Shown piece after piece: positions 34,546-45,600 of a DNA stretch of 64,000 nucleotides. The DNA comes from Adiantum capillus-veneris (lineage: Eukaryota; Streptophyta; Polypodiopsida; Polypodiales; Pteridaceae), in NCBI GenBank assembly GCA_014529385.2, contig CM043947.1, positions 126,602,891 to 126,666,890 on the forward strand, written 5' to 3'. The translations under genes and the position numbers were made by a program. Positions within the stretch are counted from its first letter, which is position 1. Every line of letters starts with the position of its first letter. The notes beneath the pieces were generated by a model. The model searched no databases. It saw only the letters and a program-made list of their open reading frames with translations, and had not been told where the DNA came from.

Positions 34546-35294
34546 ATTATGAAGAGACTTTTGCTCCCACTTGTCGTATGACTACTGTGCGTTTTCTATG
34601 TGCATTGGCAGCTCATTTTGGTTGGGATGTACATCAATCAAACATTGTTACTGCTTTCTTGAATGGTGACATATTTAAGAAAGTTTATGTAATGCAAACT
34701 CGCGGTTTTGTCAAGGAAGGACAAGAGGACAAAGTGTGTAGATGTAAGAAGGCTTTGTATGGGTTGAATGAATCTCCTCGTGCTTGGTATGAGAAAGCTG
34801 ACACTCATTTGGTCAAACAAGGCTTTCGTAACAGTCCAACAGAAAGCACATTGTATGTAAAGCATGAGGGTGATGTACTTCTCATTGTGGTTCTTTATGT
34901 AGATGATTTGCTGATCATTGGACCAAATGAGAGACATATTGCTGAATTCAAGGCTGATTTGAATGCTACTTTCAAGATGAAAGATTTGGGGCTGTTGCAT
35001 CATTACTTGGGTATACAGTTTAAGCAGTGTGATGGTGGTATTGCCTTATGTCATAAAAGTTACATAGAGACATTGCTATGTAAGTTTGAACCTAAGGATT
35101 GCAAACCTATTGCCACTACCATGGAGACAGGTTTGAAATTGAGTCTTCGTGATGTTGGTGATCCTGCAAATGCCACTCTTTACCAAACTATTGTTGGATG
35201 CCTCATTTATGTATGTAACACGAGGCCGGATATTCACTTTGCAGTCTCACAAGTCAGCAGATTTATGCATAGCCCAGGGTCTAAGTATTGGTAG
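34545..35294 (+). pseudogene. pol: Copia reverse transcriptase
   Basis: RT starts abruptly after the gag knuckle with DYEETFAPTCRMTTVRFLCA and VHQSNIVTAFLNGD. It continues through KALYGLNESPRAWYEKAD, the catalytic VLYVDDLLIIG (near 34894), DLGLLHHYLGIQF and CNTRPDIHFAVSQVSRFMHS. One TAG at 35292-35294 follows YW, and RNase H continues in the same frame. The YVDD box is intact and the frame is otherwise clean, so this is the best-preserved RT in the window. Confidence 0.93.
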
Positions 35295-35855
35295 GTTGTC
35301 AAGAGGATTTTCCTCTACCATAGTGGCACTTTACATCTTGGCTTGTTTTATCCCAAGGGGAGATCATTGCCGCCACACTTACATGCTTTTTTGGACTCAG
35401 ATCAGTGGGCTGGTTGTTTTGACACGCAAGTGTCCATAAGCGGTTTTTGTTTCATGCTTAGCAGTTCATGTATATCATGGTTGAGCAAGAAGCAACCTAC
35501 TGTGGCCACTTCTAGTTGTGAGGCTGAGTACAGGGTAGTCTTCACAGCTACGGTTGAGTGTGTATGGCTCAGACGCCTTATGGCTGATTTGCGTGTAGGA
35601 CACGACACTGCCAACACTATCTACATTGACAGTCAAAGCGCATTTGCAGATGCGAGGAACCCAGTTTTTCATGCTCGCATAAAGCACATTGAGTTGCATT
35701 ACCACTATGTCAGAGAGAGGCTCTTAGTAGGAGAGATCAGCTTGGCTTATGTCCCAACACTGGACAACTTTGCAGATCTTTTCACAAAGGCATTCTCTCC
35801 TAAGAAGCTCAAAGCTTTCCGCAAAGCTCTGGGCTTACTCCCCTTTGTGGACTGA
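35295..35855 (+). pseudogene. pol: Copia RNase H
   Basis: In frame with RT after one stop it reads VVKRIFLYHSGTLHLGLFYP, then SDQWAGCFDTQVSISGFCFM, SSCEAEYRVVFTATVECVWL, YIDSQSAFADARNPVFHARI and KHIELHYHYVRERLL. The D-E-D series of copia RNase H is present. It ends GLLPFVD at 35855, 75 bp before the 3' LTR. Confidence 0.92.
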
Positions 35856-35920
35856 TCATGTCCTCAGAGCATGGCACTTCCCTTTACTCATGAGCCAGCT
35901 CTCATTCACCGCATCACTCC

Positions 35921-36155
35921 AAGGGGGATATGTTACCATATACATTTGGTAGTGATGTGTGTAAACACACTAGGACCGCTGGGGCATTTTTCCCTCTTTA
36001 GGAGGTTTTTTCCCCCGAGCATTGTATATACGCCCATCACTCTAGGGCTATCTATCTTTTCATTGCACACTAAGTAATACACTCTCTGTTGTGTGCCTTG
36101 AGCTTCCTTCATCTTCTCCAAGTTGTGTGTGTTTTTCTTGCAACCCTAATTCCAA

Positions 36156-36157
<2 letters not shown>
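35921..36157 (+). repeat. Copia polypurine tract and 3' LTR
   Basis: The tract 'aagggggata' (35921-35930) abuts the TG of the LTR at 35931. The LTR ends CCAACA at 36157 and is followed directly by CT repeats. Confidence 0.9.

Positions 36158-36236
<79 letters not shown>
36158..36236. repeat. (CT)n microsatellite, right part
   Basis: About 39 CT units between the copia 3' LTR and the solo LTR. It is probably the same original repeat as 32861-32992. Confidence 0.95.
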
Positions 36237-36238
<2 letters not shown>

Positions 36239-37158
36239 GGCTAGGTCAACAAAGCCTTATTCTTTGAGAGTTATGGAATGTTGCGGATTATGGTCATAAA
36301 CATCATTTGTAATAAGTAGGTAGTCTAGCTGCAGAAGCCGGGGTGCAATGGAACTTCCAGATTGTACATACCAATCCATTTGACCCCTCAAACTCTATTT
36401 TTGGTTAACCTAAGGTAGCCTTAGTATATAAGGTACCTAGGTCATTTTTGTAAAAGAACTTTTATCATAATCATAAGTTTAGCACTGCCATCTACTGTGT
36501 GTGAGCGAGCAAGAGAGAGAGCGTGACCTTCATCTTGGCGCTACTCCCCGCTCATTCATTACATTGTAGATCCGATGCACCATTGCGCTAGCCTCGGCTA
36601 GAGCTGCGCATCGATGCCAAGCATTCCTCACAGAACGAAGCATATGTGCTCGCGCATCTACGAGCTATTTGCAGCTATAAGTATATCAAGTGATGTCTAT
36701 TTTCTTTGTCCAAGTAGTTATTAGAGTTGTAGCGACATAAGCTATGCATAGGTACTCATAGATTTTACTTTTGGGCATTTCAAAAATCCGGCTCTATCTT
36801 TTTATGTGTTTCCTGTAGATGGGCCTAGAGCTAGAGTTTTGATTGTAGAGACTTAGGGACAGGGGTATCCTAGTGAGGGGATGGTGTTCCTTTAGTTTCG
36901 CACAATTCTGGTATGATTTGGTGAGTTTCCTTCCGTTTGTGTGTATGTGGCTAGGTGGTGTAGTTGAGAGAAATTAGATTCTAGGTTGTGGTTTAGTTGG
37001 CCTTCCAGAGTGTTGTATGTGTAGCATGGTCTCAGCCTAACAACCTAAAGAGATTTCCTCTGTGTGCCTATTGTGTCATTTGTGTCCTCAATTGATGTTA
37101 TGTTGATCTAGGTTGTGTTGCATGCACTTTATGGGTGGTGTGATTTGCTCCCGCAACA
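36237..37158 (+). repeat. Probable solo LTR (copy a)
   Basis: It aligns with 37597-38535 at an offset of about 1.38 kb ('agaagccggggtgcaatgg', 'tatataaggtacctaggtc', 'gactacgcaggtact'-type segments) and ends at the same 'ctcccgcaaca'. No primer-binding site follows. Instead the sequence continues 'ctctctcatgc', resembling the CT repeat on its left, which fits a solo LTR with its target duplication inside the microsatellite. Its first few bases and about 17 bp near the start are missing. A TATA box lies at 36426. Confidence 0.8.
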
Positions 37159-37268
37159 CTCTCTCATGCACAATATCTGCATTTTAATCGCCCTTCTTCA
37201 CGTAAAAAGTTATATAGTGAGACTACAAAGCGAGGGGTCCACATAGGAGTCAATTTTCTTGCGAGCCC

Positions 37269-37319
<51 letters not shown>

Positions 37320-37596
37320 GAATGTCCCATTTCCACATGGCCTACCTACCTCCTCGTCTTCCCTTTTCCTTCCCTGAGTCCCTTGTACACCTTTTTTTCA
37401 TATCAAACTAATACCACCATTTTTCCTTTCTCCAGTAGGTACCCCCTACTTGTAAAGAGTCCTTTTATTTGAAGACTTCATAAAGCTTTTTTTTGTTACA
37501 TTATCAAACTAATTTATTATTCTCTACGCTTATGAGATCTATATTTTTTAATGTAAGCATCAATATATTCTTTTGTTTTAGTTTTTAATGTATTTT
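37159..37596. repeat. Spacer with (GA)n-poly(G) tract
   Basis: The GA repeat at 37269-37289 runs directly into about 29 G at 37290-37318. The rest of the stretch holds no gene or other element I recognise. Confidence 0.85.
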
Positions 37597-38535
37597 TGTT
37601 GACGGCGGGTCAACAACACGACATAACTCAACAAAGCCTTATTCTTTGAGAGTTATGGAATGCTCAAGATTATGGTTATAAACATCATTTGTGATAAGTA
37701 GGTGTCTAGTAGCAGAAGCCGGGGTGCAATGGCACTTCAGATTGTAAATACAAATCCATTTGACCCCTCAAACTCTATTTTACATTTAATCTAAGGTGAC
37801 CTTAGTATATAAGGTACCTAGGTCATTTTGTAAAAAGAACTTTATCAGAATCATAAGTTTTAAGCTGTCGTCGACTATATGTGAGAGAGGAAGAGAGAGA
37901 GTGTGAGGCTCATCCTGGCGCTACTCCCCACTCATTCACCAAATTGTAGATCCCACTTCACCATCGTGCTAGCCTCAGCAAGAGCTATGTGACAATGCCA
38001 AGCATTCCTCATGGAACGGAGCAAACGTGCTCGCCCATCTGCAAGCTATTGGTGGCTGTTGTAAGTATGTCAAACAATGTCTGATTTCTGCATGCAAGTA
38101 GTCATTAGAATCGTAGCGACATAGGCTACGCATAGGTACTTATAGATTTCAGTTTCGGACACTTCCAAAATTTTGCTCTATCTTTGTACGCATTTCCCGC
38201 AAATGGGTCTAGAGCAAGGATTTTGAGTGTAGAGGCTAAGGGACAGGTGTATCCTAGTGAGAAGATGGTGTTCCTTAAGTTTCGTATGATTCTGACATGA
38301 TTTGGTAAGTTTCCTTTCGTTGTGTGTATGTGGCTAGGTAATTGAGAGTAGTGAGACTCTAGATTGTGGTTTAGTTGGCCTTCTAGAGGTTGTATGTGTA
38401 GGATGGTCTCAGCTTGACAAGCTAAAGAGATTTCCTATGTGTGCCTATCATGTCATCTGTGTCCTCGATTGACATTATGTTGATCTAGGTTGTGTTACAT
38501 GCACTTTATGGGCAGTGTGATTCGCTCCCGCAACA
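37597..38535 (+). repeat. 5' LTR (copy b) of a gypsy element
   Basis: It starts TGTTGACGGCGGG and ends CTCCCGCAACA, followed at once by a primer-binding-site-like string. The TATA box 'tatataagg' is at 37806. A GA-rich tract lies about 76 bp downstream, the same offset as in copy a and in the element E LTR. No matching 3' LTR was found downstream within the window. Confidence 0.85.
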
Positions 38536-38556
38536 TTGGCATCGTTGTTGCAGGGA
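38536..38556 (+). promoter_or_regulatory. Primer-binding site after LTR copy b
   Basis: 'ttggcatcgttgttgcaggg' begins right after the LTR. It resembles the 'tggcgccgttgccgggga' site found in many plant gypsy elements, with several changes. Confidence 0.65.
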
Positions 38557-39062
38557 ATACAAGGACTTAGGTAGGTATTCCTACTAACACTCGTGTGGTG
38601 GTTGCTTGCTTTAGGTTCGGCTAAAGAAAGCATTTTTCTTAAGTGGATCCGGAAGAGGTTATTCCGAGATCAAGTGGATAGCCAGGAAGCGTGTGTCTTG
38701 CCGAGGGTCTGCGACTAGGGAGGTTTGGTTAGGATTTGTAGATTAGAGTACTTAGTGTGGTGGTCGAGTGGTTTGTGAGGTGATAAAAGCATTTGCTAGT
38801 CCGTGTGTAGCATTGAAGCGTTTTCCTACTCATAAATGAAAAACCCTATATGATTTGTAGGAGTAGCTTTAGGTAAGTGATTTGATTTTGATCTAGAGCT
38901 ATTCATCATTGAATTATTTGCTAAAGTGCTTGTTTGCATTTGAAATCACGAAAAAATCTACCTTTGAGGGGAAAAATGCAATAAAAAGAGTTATGTTGAC
39001 ATTTTTGCATAAGAGAGCATGCGCAAGGGTTCAGTGAAGAAAATATGTAATTCTATAAACTT

Positions 39063-39086
39063 AGACTTTATACGCGTATAAAGTCT
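39063..39086. promoter_or_regulatory. Perfect 24-bp palindrome in gypsy leader
   Basis: The left arm 'agactttatacg' is exactly reverse-complementary to the right arm. The centre is ACGCGT. Compared with the E palindrome at 58530, two positions per arm differ, and both pairs are compensated. Confidence 0.9.
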
Positions 39087-39350
39087 CAAGGGGCATCTGG
39101 AGACCAAATTTCAAAGATCTGACTGCACCAAAGTGTTCAAAAGGGGAGTTTTACCCCTCGTTTACATTGAAACTAGAGTTTTGACCAACTCTGGACACCC
39201 AAAAGACAAAAGACGGAGTGTCTGAAACGAAAAATAGAAAAACTTGAGATTTTGAGCACATTTTTGCATGAAAATTGATAGAAGTGCTTGAAAACCATTG
39301 CTAGAGGCTTGGGGATGCCTATGAATGATTTCAGTCAAAAATTCATCAGT

Positions 39351-39374
39351 AGACATCATACGCGTATGATATCT
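39351..39374. promoter_or_regulatory. 24-bp palindrome, one mismatch
   Basis: The left arm is 'agacatcatacg', the right arm 'cgtatgatatct'. The single mismatch is a G-to-A change in the right arm. Confidence 0.9.
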
Positions 39375-40329
39375 CAAGGATAATTCTGGTAGTAATTTTG
39401 AACTTTTGACATTATACCCATCTTTTGCATGTTCTATTGAGCACATACACCAAATCTCATTTCATTTGGACATATAGATTGAGAGTTAAGGGGCGGCTTT
39501 TACTCTTTCAGGGGATCTCCTTGTAAAAGTGGTGATTTTGAGTAATTTTGACATCCAAAATTTGTTGTGAGCACATATTCTTGATCTCAAAGTATTTGCT
39601 TTCTCTTTTCTTGCTTAAGAAGAGAGGTCCTTAGGTAGCCTATCAATGGTTGATTTTGTTAATTCTATTAGGGTAAGTGGGACTGGATCCATTATCAGTT
39701 TTGTTGAGCCCACTATGTGGGATATGGTGCACACCTCGGGAGCTTTGGTTTTAATAATGGGGTCTTTTTAGACTTGCCTACGGCTTTACCATTATTGAGC
39801 CATAAGAAGTTTGAAATGAGCTATCCCTCAACAATTCTTCTATGTTAGACCCACCCTACTACTCTCTATAATTAACCAAATCGAGCCATGGGTGTAGATA
39901 CTTAAGTGCTTATTTTCAAAGGCTAAGAGGAGTAGCAACTAAGGTTTTGAATTGCCAAAGGATACACTAAGTAAACACATAAGTATAATTAGCATGGATG
40001 ACAATAACCAAGAGAGTAGAATGAACATTGATAACTTTGATTTGCACATGAAGGTTCTAATGACGATGCCCCCATGTTTATCAATTATCTTGTTACTAGG
40101 TTGCATCAAGCTATGGGCAACACTACTTAGCAGGCCAAAGTTACCCAACAACTTCATGCTTATGGGATTTCTCTTCCTCTCCAAGAAGAGAGAGAGTTTA
40201 GGAGGCCTCTTGATGAGACTCTCGAAAGAAGACTCTCTCCCATAAGAGAGGAGGAATTCAAAGAACGAGAAAGAAGCGAAATTCCTAAGTTCCTCTAAAG
40301 ATATTGTTGCCAACTCCTCCCAAGAGTAA

Positions 40330-41083
40330 ACGGTCAACCCATAGTCCTTCTCCTCGTCATTTTAAAAGGGAAGAGAGGAAACAAAGGAAGAAAAAGGCAA
40401 GAAAGAGATTACCCTCTTCTCCTTCTTCTTGACCTTCCTCCTATTCCGACAAAAGCAACAACTATTCTCCTAGAGAATACAAGAGGAGAGGACATCGCAA
40501 AACTTACCCTGCATGGTGAACGTCCCAAAAGCTCAAGAAATTCAAAGAGGGAGGAAAGAGTGTCTCTTTTCTCACCTATGATGGAACCTTTGGTGCCACC
40601 AACAAAGTATTGGCCTTCATCCATCAATTTGATGCGGTCTTTGAAGATGAGGGCTTCATGGAGTCCTCTGAGCTACGCCGTATAGCTATGCACTTCTTTT
40701 GTGGCAATGGTGAGGCCCCAAAGACATGGAAAACTCTACGAGTTTCCATCATGAAGAAATTCTTTGCAAGCGATGCAAAGGACAAAGTGCTTACCGAATG
40801 GCGGAGCTTGAAGCTGCTCTTCAACGAGTCTATCCACAAATATGTAGACAAGTTTTGGGATTTACATCTCAAAGCTACATTCTTTCAAAGGATAGACTTC
40901 TCCAAACAAAAGCAAAAATTTTGTGCGATATTACTTGAAGAAATGGCCGAGTATTTCAACTCACAACGGCCTAGCACTATTACCAAAGCCATCCACCACA
41001 CTATGGTTGCTTCAAGGATCAATTTCCAACAAGGGGTGAGAAGAAATTTCAAGCCCATGGGAAACAAGGATCAAAATGAAGCT
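40330..41083 (+). pseudogene. gag: Chromodomain gypsy gag
   Basis: The capsid part is open in 40610-41086: LAFIHQFDAVFEDEGFMESS, MHFFCGNGEAPKTWKTLRVS, LFNESIHKYVDKFWDLHLKA and EEMAEYFNSQRPSTITKAIH, the typical helical retrotransposon gag. Upstream (40330-40605) is a basic, Ser/Arg-rich region with stops. Earlier fragments from 39952 may be its N-terminus. A zinc knuckle lies about 150 bp downstream in another frame (CFKCGEQGHGYRFF, final Cys changed to Phe, near 41220-41262). Confidence 0.82.
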
Positions 41084-41146
41084 TAATGGAAGAGCAATGC
41101 TCAAAACTCTTCCCAAGGCAACACCAACACAAACAACAACAAGGCC

Positions 41147-41700
41147 ATGGAGGAAGAAGCTTACAAAGGTAAAAATAAGCTCTCTCTCGAAGAATTACAG
41201 GCCTTTCGTAATACCATAAATGCTTTAAGTGTGGGGAGCAAGGACATGGTTATCGCTTTTTCCCCAAAAGAAATGTACGCAATGACACTCCTAGATCTTC
41301 CATGGTTGAAGCTCCAAAAGAGGATACTCATTGCAAAGGCTCATTCTTATGCTTGGGAAAAAGTAAGGGAGCATGATTCCTTCATCTTGTTTGACCCTGG
41401 ATCTACTAACAACTTCATATCAATGGAGTTGGCCACTAACTTGGACATTCAAGCTTTCAAGATGGGAGATATTGTAATTGCCAACAAAGATTTCAAGGGA
41501 TATCAAGCATCCGTTACTCCCTTGATTGGGAAGTTGAGGCTTCATGTCCAAAGCTACGTAGACAAAGAAGACTTTTTTTTATCTCTCCTCTCCAACATGA
41601 GGATGTTATCCTAGGGGCACCATGGTTCAACCGCATGGCTGTCAACATAAAGCTCCCTAAAAGGGAATCTATTTCACCTATAGGGAAAAGAGCATGTACA
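41147..41700 (+). pseudogene. pol: Chromodomain gypsy aspartic protease
   Basis: The frame contains SFILFDPGSTNNFISMELAT, the flap and active-site region, with D-P-G in place of the usual D-S/T-G. LIGKLRLHVQSYVDKEDF follows. After a shift 'gatgttatcctaggggcacc' encodes the DVILGAPWF-like end. Frameshifts precede (gag knuckle frame) and follow it. Confidence 0.8.
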
Positions 41701-41819
41701 TAGATGCTAATGAGTTGGGGAACACCATATCCCTGGTAAGAAAGCTTGCTTTTGATAAGTCAATGAAAATCTCTATTTTTGCTTATATGATTTTTGTTAG
41801 AGAATCTGTAAATGATTCT

Positions 41820-42436
41820 AATGTTTTCACAAGTAGCAATAAAGGGAATCAAGGGGAATTAGAGTTGTCTAATTTCCTAAATGGATTCCAAGATGTTTTC
41901 ATTGATAACATCCCTAGTGAGCTACCTCCAAAACGAGGGGATGATGACCATGCAATAGAGCTTCTACTGGAAAGCTCACCGCCTAATAAACCTCCTTATT
42001 GAGTTTCACAAGCTCACAAGAGGAGATCATGAGGCAAGTGCATGAATTGGTGGAAAAAGGGATGGTGAGGCCTAGCTCCTCTCCATTCTATTCACCGGTA
42101 CTTTTAGTGCAAAAGAAAGATGGCACATATCACATGTGTGTCGACTATAGAGCACTAAATAGGATCACTATAAAAGAAAGATTTCCCGTGCGGCGGGTAG
42201 AAGATCTATTTGATAAGTTACAAGTTTTGGCCTGGCAAATGCTCCAACCGCATTCAAACTCACGAAGGACAAAAATCTTCCGTCCACTCAAATTCTCTTG
42301 AGGAGTACAAGTGACACCTCTAGGTAATCTTTCAAGTTGTGAGAGAGAATAACCTTTTCATTAATCAAAAAAAAAGTGAATTTTTTGTACAATAGATTCA
42401 ATATTTAGATCACACTGTCTCTCAAATGGTATATAT
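41820..42436 (+). pseudogene. pol: Chromodomain gypsy RT with palm deletion
   Basis: The start is clear: ELPPKRGDDDHAIELL, EEIMRQVHELVEKGMVRPSS, VLLVQKKDGTYHMCVDYRAL and FPVRRVEDLFDKL. At about 42225 it jumps to FGLANAPTAFKL, so roughly 50 residues are deleted. From about 42300 to 42436 the sequence is unrelated, so the Y-x-D-D catalytic box is gone. RT is therefore non-functional by deletion rather than by point mutation only. Confidence 0.82.
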
Positions 42437-43080
42437 ATGAATCCATCAAAATTGGAGGTAATAAAATCATGGCCTAATCCAAGGAATCTACATGAGCTAA
42501 GAGGCTTTATTGGTATGTGTGCATACTATAGACGCTTCATAGCAAAATTCTCTCAAATAGCACGACCATTGTATGACTTAAAAACGAAGAGCGTTAAGTA
42601 CTCATGGACTACTAAAGAACAAAATGCTTTTGACAAGCTCAAAGAGAAGCTTACCTCCCAACCAGTCCTTATGCTTCTAAATCTCTCAAAGCCATCTGAG
42701 GTCCAATGTGATGCTTGTGGTGATTACCTTGGAGCAGTTTTTCTTCAAGAAGGGCATGCCATAGCATATGAGAGCCAAAGGCCCAATGCCGATGAACGAG
42801 TCTTGGGCATATACAAAAGGGATCTTTTAGTTATTCTACATTCCCTAGACACATGGAAGCACTATCTCTTGGGGGCTCCATGCATCCTTTGATTGGATCA
42901 CAAAGCCTCAAGAAATTCATGACGTAAATCAAGCTCTCTGACAAACAAACGAGGTGGGAAAATTTTCTTTTGCAATTTAAATTTTATATTTCTCACATTG
43001 CTAGCAAGCACAATCAAGTGGTCGATGCACTTTCACAATGGCCAAGGGTAAATGTGGTGTCTATAGCAACTCACAATGAT
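42437..43080 (+). pseudogene. pol: Chromodomain gypsy RT connection and RNase H
   Basis: MNPSKLEVIKSWPNPRNLHE and LRGFIGMCAYYRRFIAKFSQ are the RT thumb/connection. RNase H follows (QPVLMLLNLSKPSEVQCDAC, DERVLGIYKRDLLVILHSLD). After the stop at 42892 the tail continues in another frame to about 43080, with the repeated His/Asn/Asp end motif (IASKHNQVVDALSQW). Confidence 0.86.
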
Positions 43081-43199
43081 CTATCTTTTACGATAGATGA
43101 ATATGTTATTGACCAACACTTTAAGTAGGTAATTACAGCCTTTGCATTAGGGAAGCAAAAAAAGAACCATTCCTTGAAGGATGTTTATCTTTCAAACGG

Positions 43200-44000
43200 C
43201 AATAGGCTATGTGTTACTCACCAATAAAATAAGAAAGTCGTGTATGAATCCCATGCTTCTCCTTATGCGGGGCAAAGAAGAATTCCATAATCTACTCTTC
43301 AAGGAGTGGAAGTAGATCAACGTTCTCAATGAGAGAAGTAGCTACCTCTTATAGAGTATGCATACAATGACATTGTACATACTTCTATGGGGAAAGCACC
43401 TTTCGAGGTAAAGGAGGGAATATCCAAAAGTCCCTTACTACTTAAAGTACATGGGAAGATCTTCACTGTTGATGAATGTAGCTGAGACTTACAAGAATCT
43501 TTTCCAAAGATTAAAAAGGTTATATCCATCTCACAGCAAAGGAAAAAAGGGCCGCTGCTAATAAGCACAGAAGAGCCTTAGCCTTTAAGAAAAATGATTG
43601 GGTCTTGCTAAAGTTTCTCAATGCTCATCTAAGACATACTACGGGCAAGAATCCTACGAGCCACCAAGAGTATTATGCTAAACTAGCAAAAAGATACTAT
43701 GGTCCTTTCCTTTAAAATTCTTAAGCCAATCAATGAGATGGCTTATTAGTTAAAGTTGCCCAACCATTGGCTCATTCACAATGCTAACCATGTGAGTCTA
43801 CTCAAGCCTTACATAGGAGAGCCACCAAAAGAACCAATAATGGAGGATCCGCCAGACATTGAAGATCAAGAAGAGGTGTTGCAATCCGAATTGATTCTTC
43901 GACATGAAGACAAGGTACTAAGAAACGGTAAGATTATCCGACGATATCGTATTAAGTTTAAGGATTATCCTTTCAAAGATTCTAGACGGATGCAATAAAC
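43200..44000 (+). pseudogene. pol: Integrase C-terminus, GPF/Y motif and chromodomain
   Basis: Only the end of integrase is left: LPLIEYAYNDIVHTSMGKAP near 43340. The zinc domain and DDE core are absent. Then come a YYGPF motif (about 43695), LPNHWLIHNANHVSLLKPYI and, at about 43900-43998, a chromodomain-like segment (ILRHEDKVLRNGKIIRRYRI, KFKDYPFKDSRRMQ). Chromodomains of chromoviruses bind histone marks and direct integration to heterochromatin. Several stops interrupt the part before 43756. Confidence 0.82.
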
Positions 44001-45600
44001 CTAGCTTAAGGATCATATGAACCTTGTCAATGCTTACAATGTTGCACTAGAGTAAGCAAATGAAAATGCATTTTAAATTAACAATGTTTTTGTCTTATAA
44101 GACTCATTCTCTTTCTTTTATTATGCACAAAATTTAAGAAGTATGCATACTTAGGATCATGTTTGTGGTGACAACGTCACCCAAACACCAAGTAGAACTT
44201 GTCACTCTACTTTGGAAGTATGATATGGACTAAAGAGCAGACATGCTTGCAGCTAAGTCTCCCGAGCACCAAATGGATTAGTCATCCATTTTAAAATGAT
44301 GTCGTAGGGTAAAAATGGATCCTCTACCCACTAAGAAACATGGACTAATGACTAGGCTTTATCTTCTCTAACTCATAGTTGAGGATGACTATAATTTCAA
44401 AAGAGAGATAATGTCATAAAATATAATATCTAACTTTACCAAATGATTTTCTCATATTAAACTCATTTCATATGGGAATATAAAAGGGAAACAAGAGTTA
44501 GGATATAGATATGTGCTTCTAGACCTATCTCAAAACAGGGGACCAAAAGGAGAAATGGTTGCATCTCAATAGGGGTCCAAAACGAGACGGTCTACCAAAG
44601 AGCAATGTGCACTAAGTGCTTCTAGATTTACATCAGCAAGGGACCAAGAGGAGAGATGGTTACATCTCAATAGGGGTCCAAAAGGAAGTAGTCTATCAAA
44701 GAGCAACATGCATCCAATGGAGATTAAAAGACCTTAGGGTTAGCTTCATTAAAGACCTCCAAAAGTTAGTGTTAAAAAGTCCTTTGACCTCATGCAAGCT
44801 AGGACTGAGGTGGGAACCCTACCTTAGCATGAGGTGCTTATCGGCTTACTAACTAAAGTGCTTAAAATGTTTGTGGGAACCTTGCCCAAAGCTTGAGGTG
44901 ATTTTTATGCTTAAAATGACTAAGGTTCTTGAAGTGTTCAATTCAAAGATAAACTCTCAAGAGGCATCAACAATTTCATGCTTGATTGACTAAGTGCTTG
45001 AAGTATTCAATTCAAACCAAATGACTTAAGAAGCATAAAAGATACATGTTCAAATGATCCTCCGCATGTAACCCTCGTGATGTGCTTGAATTCTATTGGG
45101 TAGGTTTTAAAGGGGTCCAATGAGAATTTAGATGTATAAAAATAAATAATTAAGTTCTTTCTCTTAAAGAGGAAAAAGAGGACACATGTCCAAATGAAAT
45201 AATTAAAAATAATAAGAGAGAGAGAGAGATGGACCAAGCATAAGAGGAGGGTATACTCTCCCCCCCCCCCCCCACACACACTCCACACTCATTGTGTGGA
45301 GTGCAAAGTGCAAGAGCTTCATCTCCTTCTCCAAGCATGTTAAGAAGTTGAGAGCCTACAATCTTGGGTACGAAACGCAAATCCAACCAAGAGCCATGCT
45401 TCAATGCTTAAGCTTGCCATCTTCTTCATCTTCATTACTATGCTATTATGCTATGCTAAGCAAGAAGAGTGATGATAATTGAGGAACTATTTCTTTCTCC
45501 TATGAATGATTCTTCTTCCTCTTCCCTATCCTCATTCCCTGCTAGCTCTCTCCACCTTCGAAGGTGCTTGAGGCCTTGGGACTGAAGCTTGGGATAGTTA
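44001..45600. other. 3' noncoding region with internal tandem repeats
   Basis: No gene is supported. A ~103-bp tandem pair is at 44513-44615 and 44616-44718 ('gtgcttctaga', 'tctcaataggggtccaaaa'). A looser series built on 'aagtgcttgaagt(g/a)ttcaattcaaa' follows to 45020. A C-run with CA lies at 45261-45282. Confidence 0.5.

Larger units (their letters stand above)
38557..39939 (+). other. Gypsy leader region with two palindromes
   Basis: No gene is supported. Parts are homologous to the element E leader ('gtgttcaaaagggg' at 39132 and 58602, 'tgctagtccgtg', 'gatctagagct'). It contains palindromes at 39063 and 39351. Likeness to E fades after about 39500. The coding sequence further on is of a different lineage, so the leader and the chromodomain remnant may be separate insertions. 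Confidence 0.6.
39940..44000 (+). mobile_element. Chromodomain Ty3/gypsy remnant with pol deletions
   Basis: Gag, protease, partial RT, RNase H, the integrase C-terminus and a chromodomain occur in order on the plus strand. The RT palm and the integrase zinc and catalytic domains are missing. It could belong with the 5' LTR at 37597 or be a separate truncated insertion. No 3' LTR is visible. Confidence 0.82.

Noticed and set aside
34638-35003. 121-codon minus-strand frame
   Set aside because: It is the shadow of the copia RT, whose YVDD and flanking motifs are on the plus strand.
39939-40337. 132-codon minus-strand frame
   Set aside because: It is antisense to the gag N-terminal region of the chromodomain gypsy and has no recognisable motif.
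37597-45600. A 3' LTR matching the 37597 LTR downstream of the chromodomain remnant
   Set aside because: I looked for its start, TATA region and 'ctcccgcaaca' end after 44000 and found none, so the element is treated as 3'-truncated or composite.
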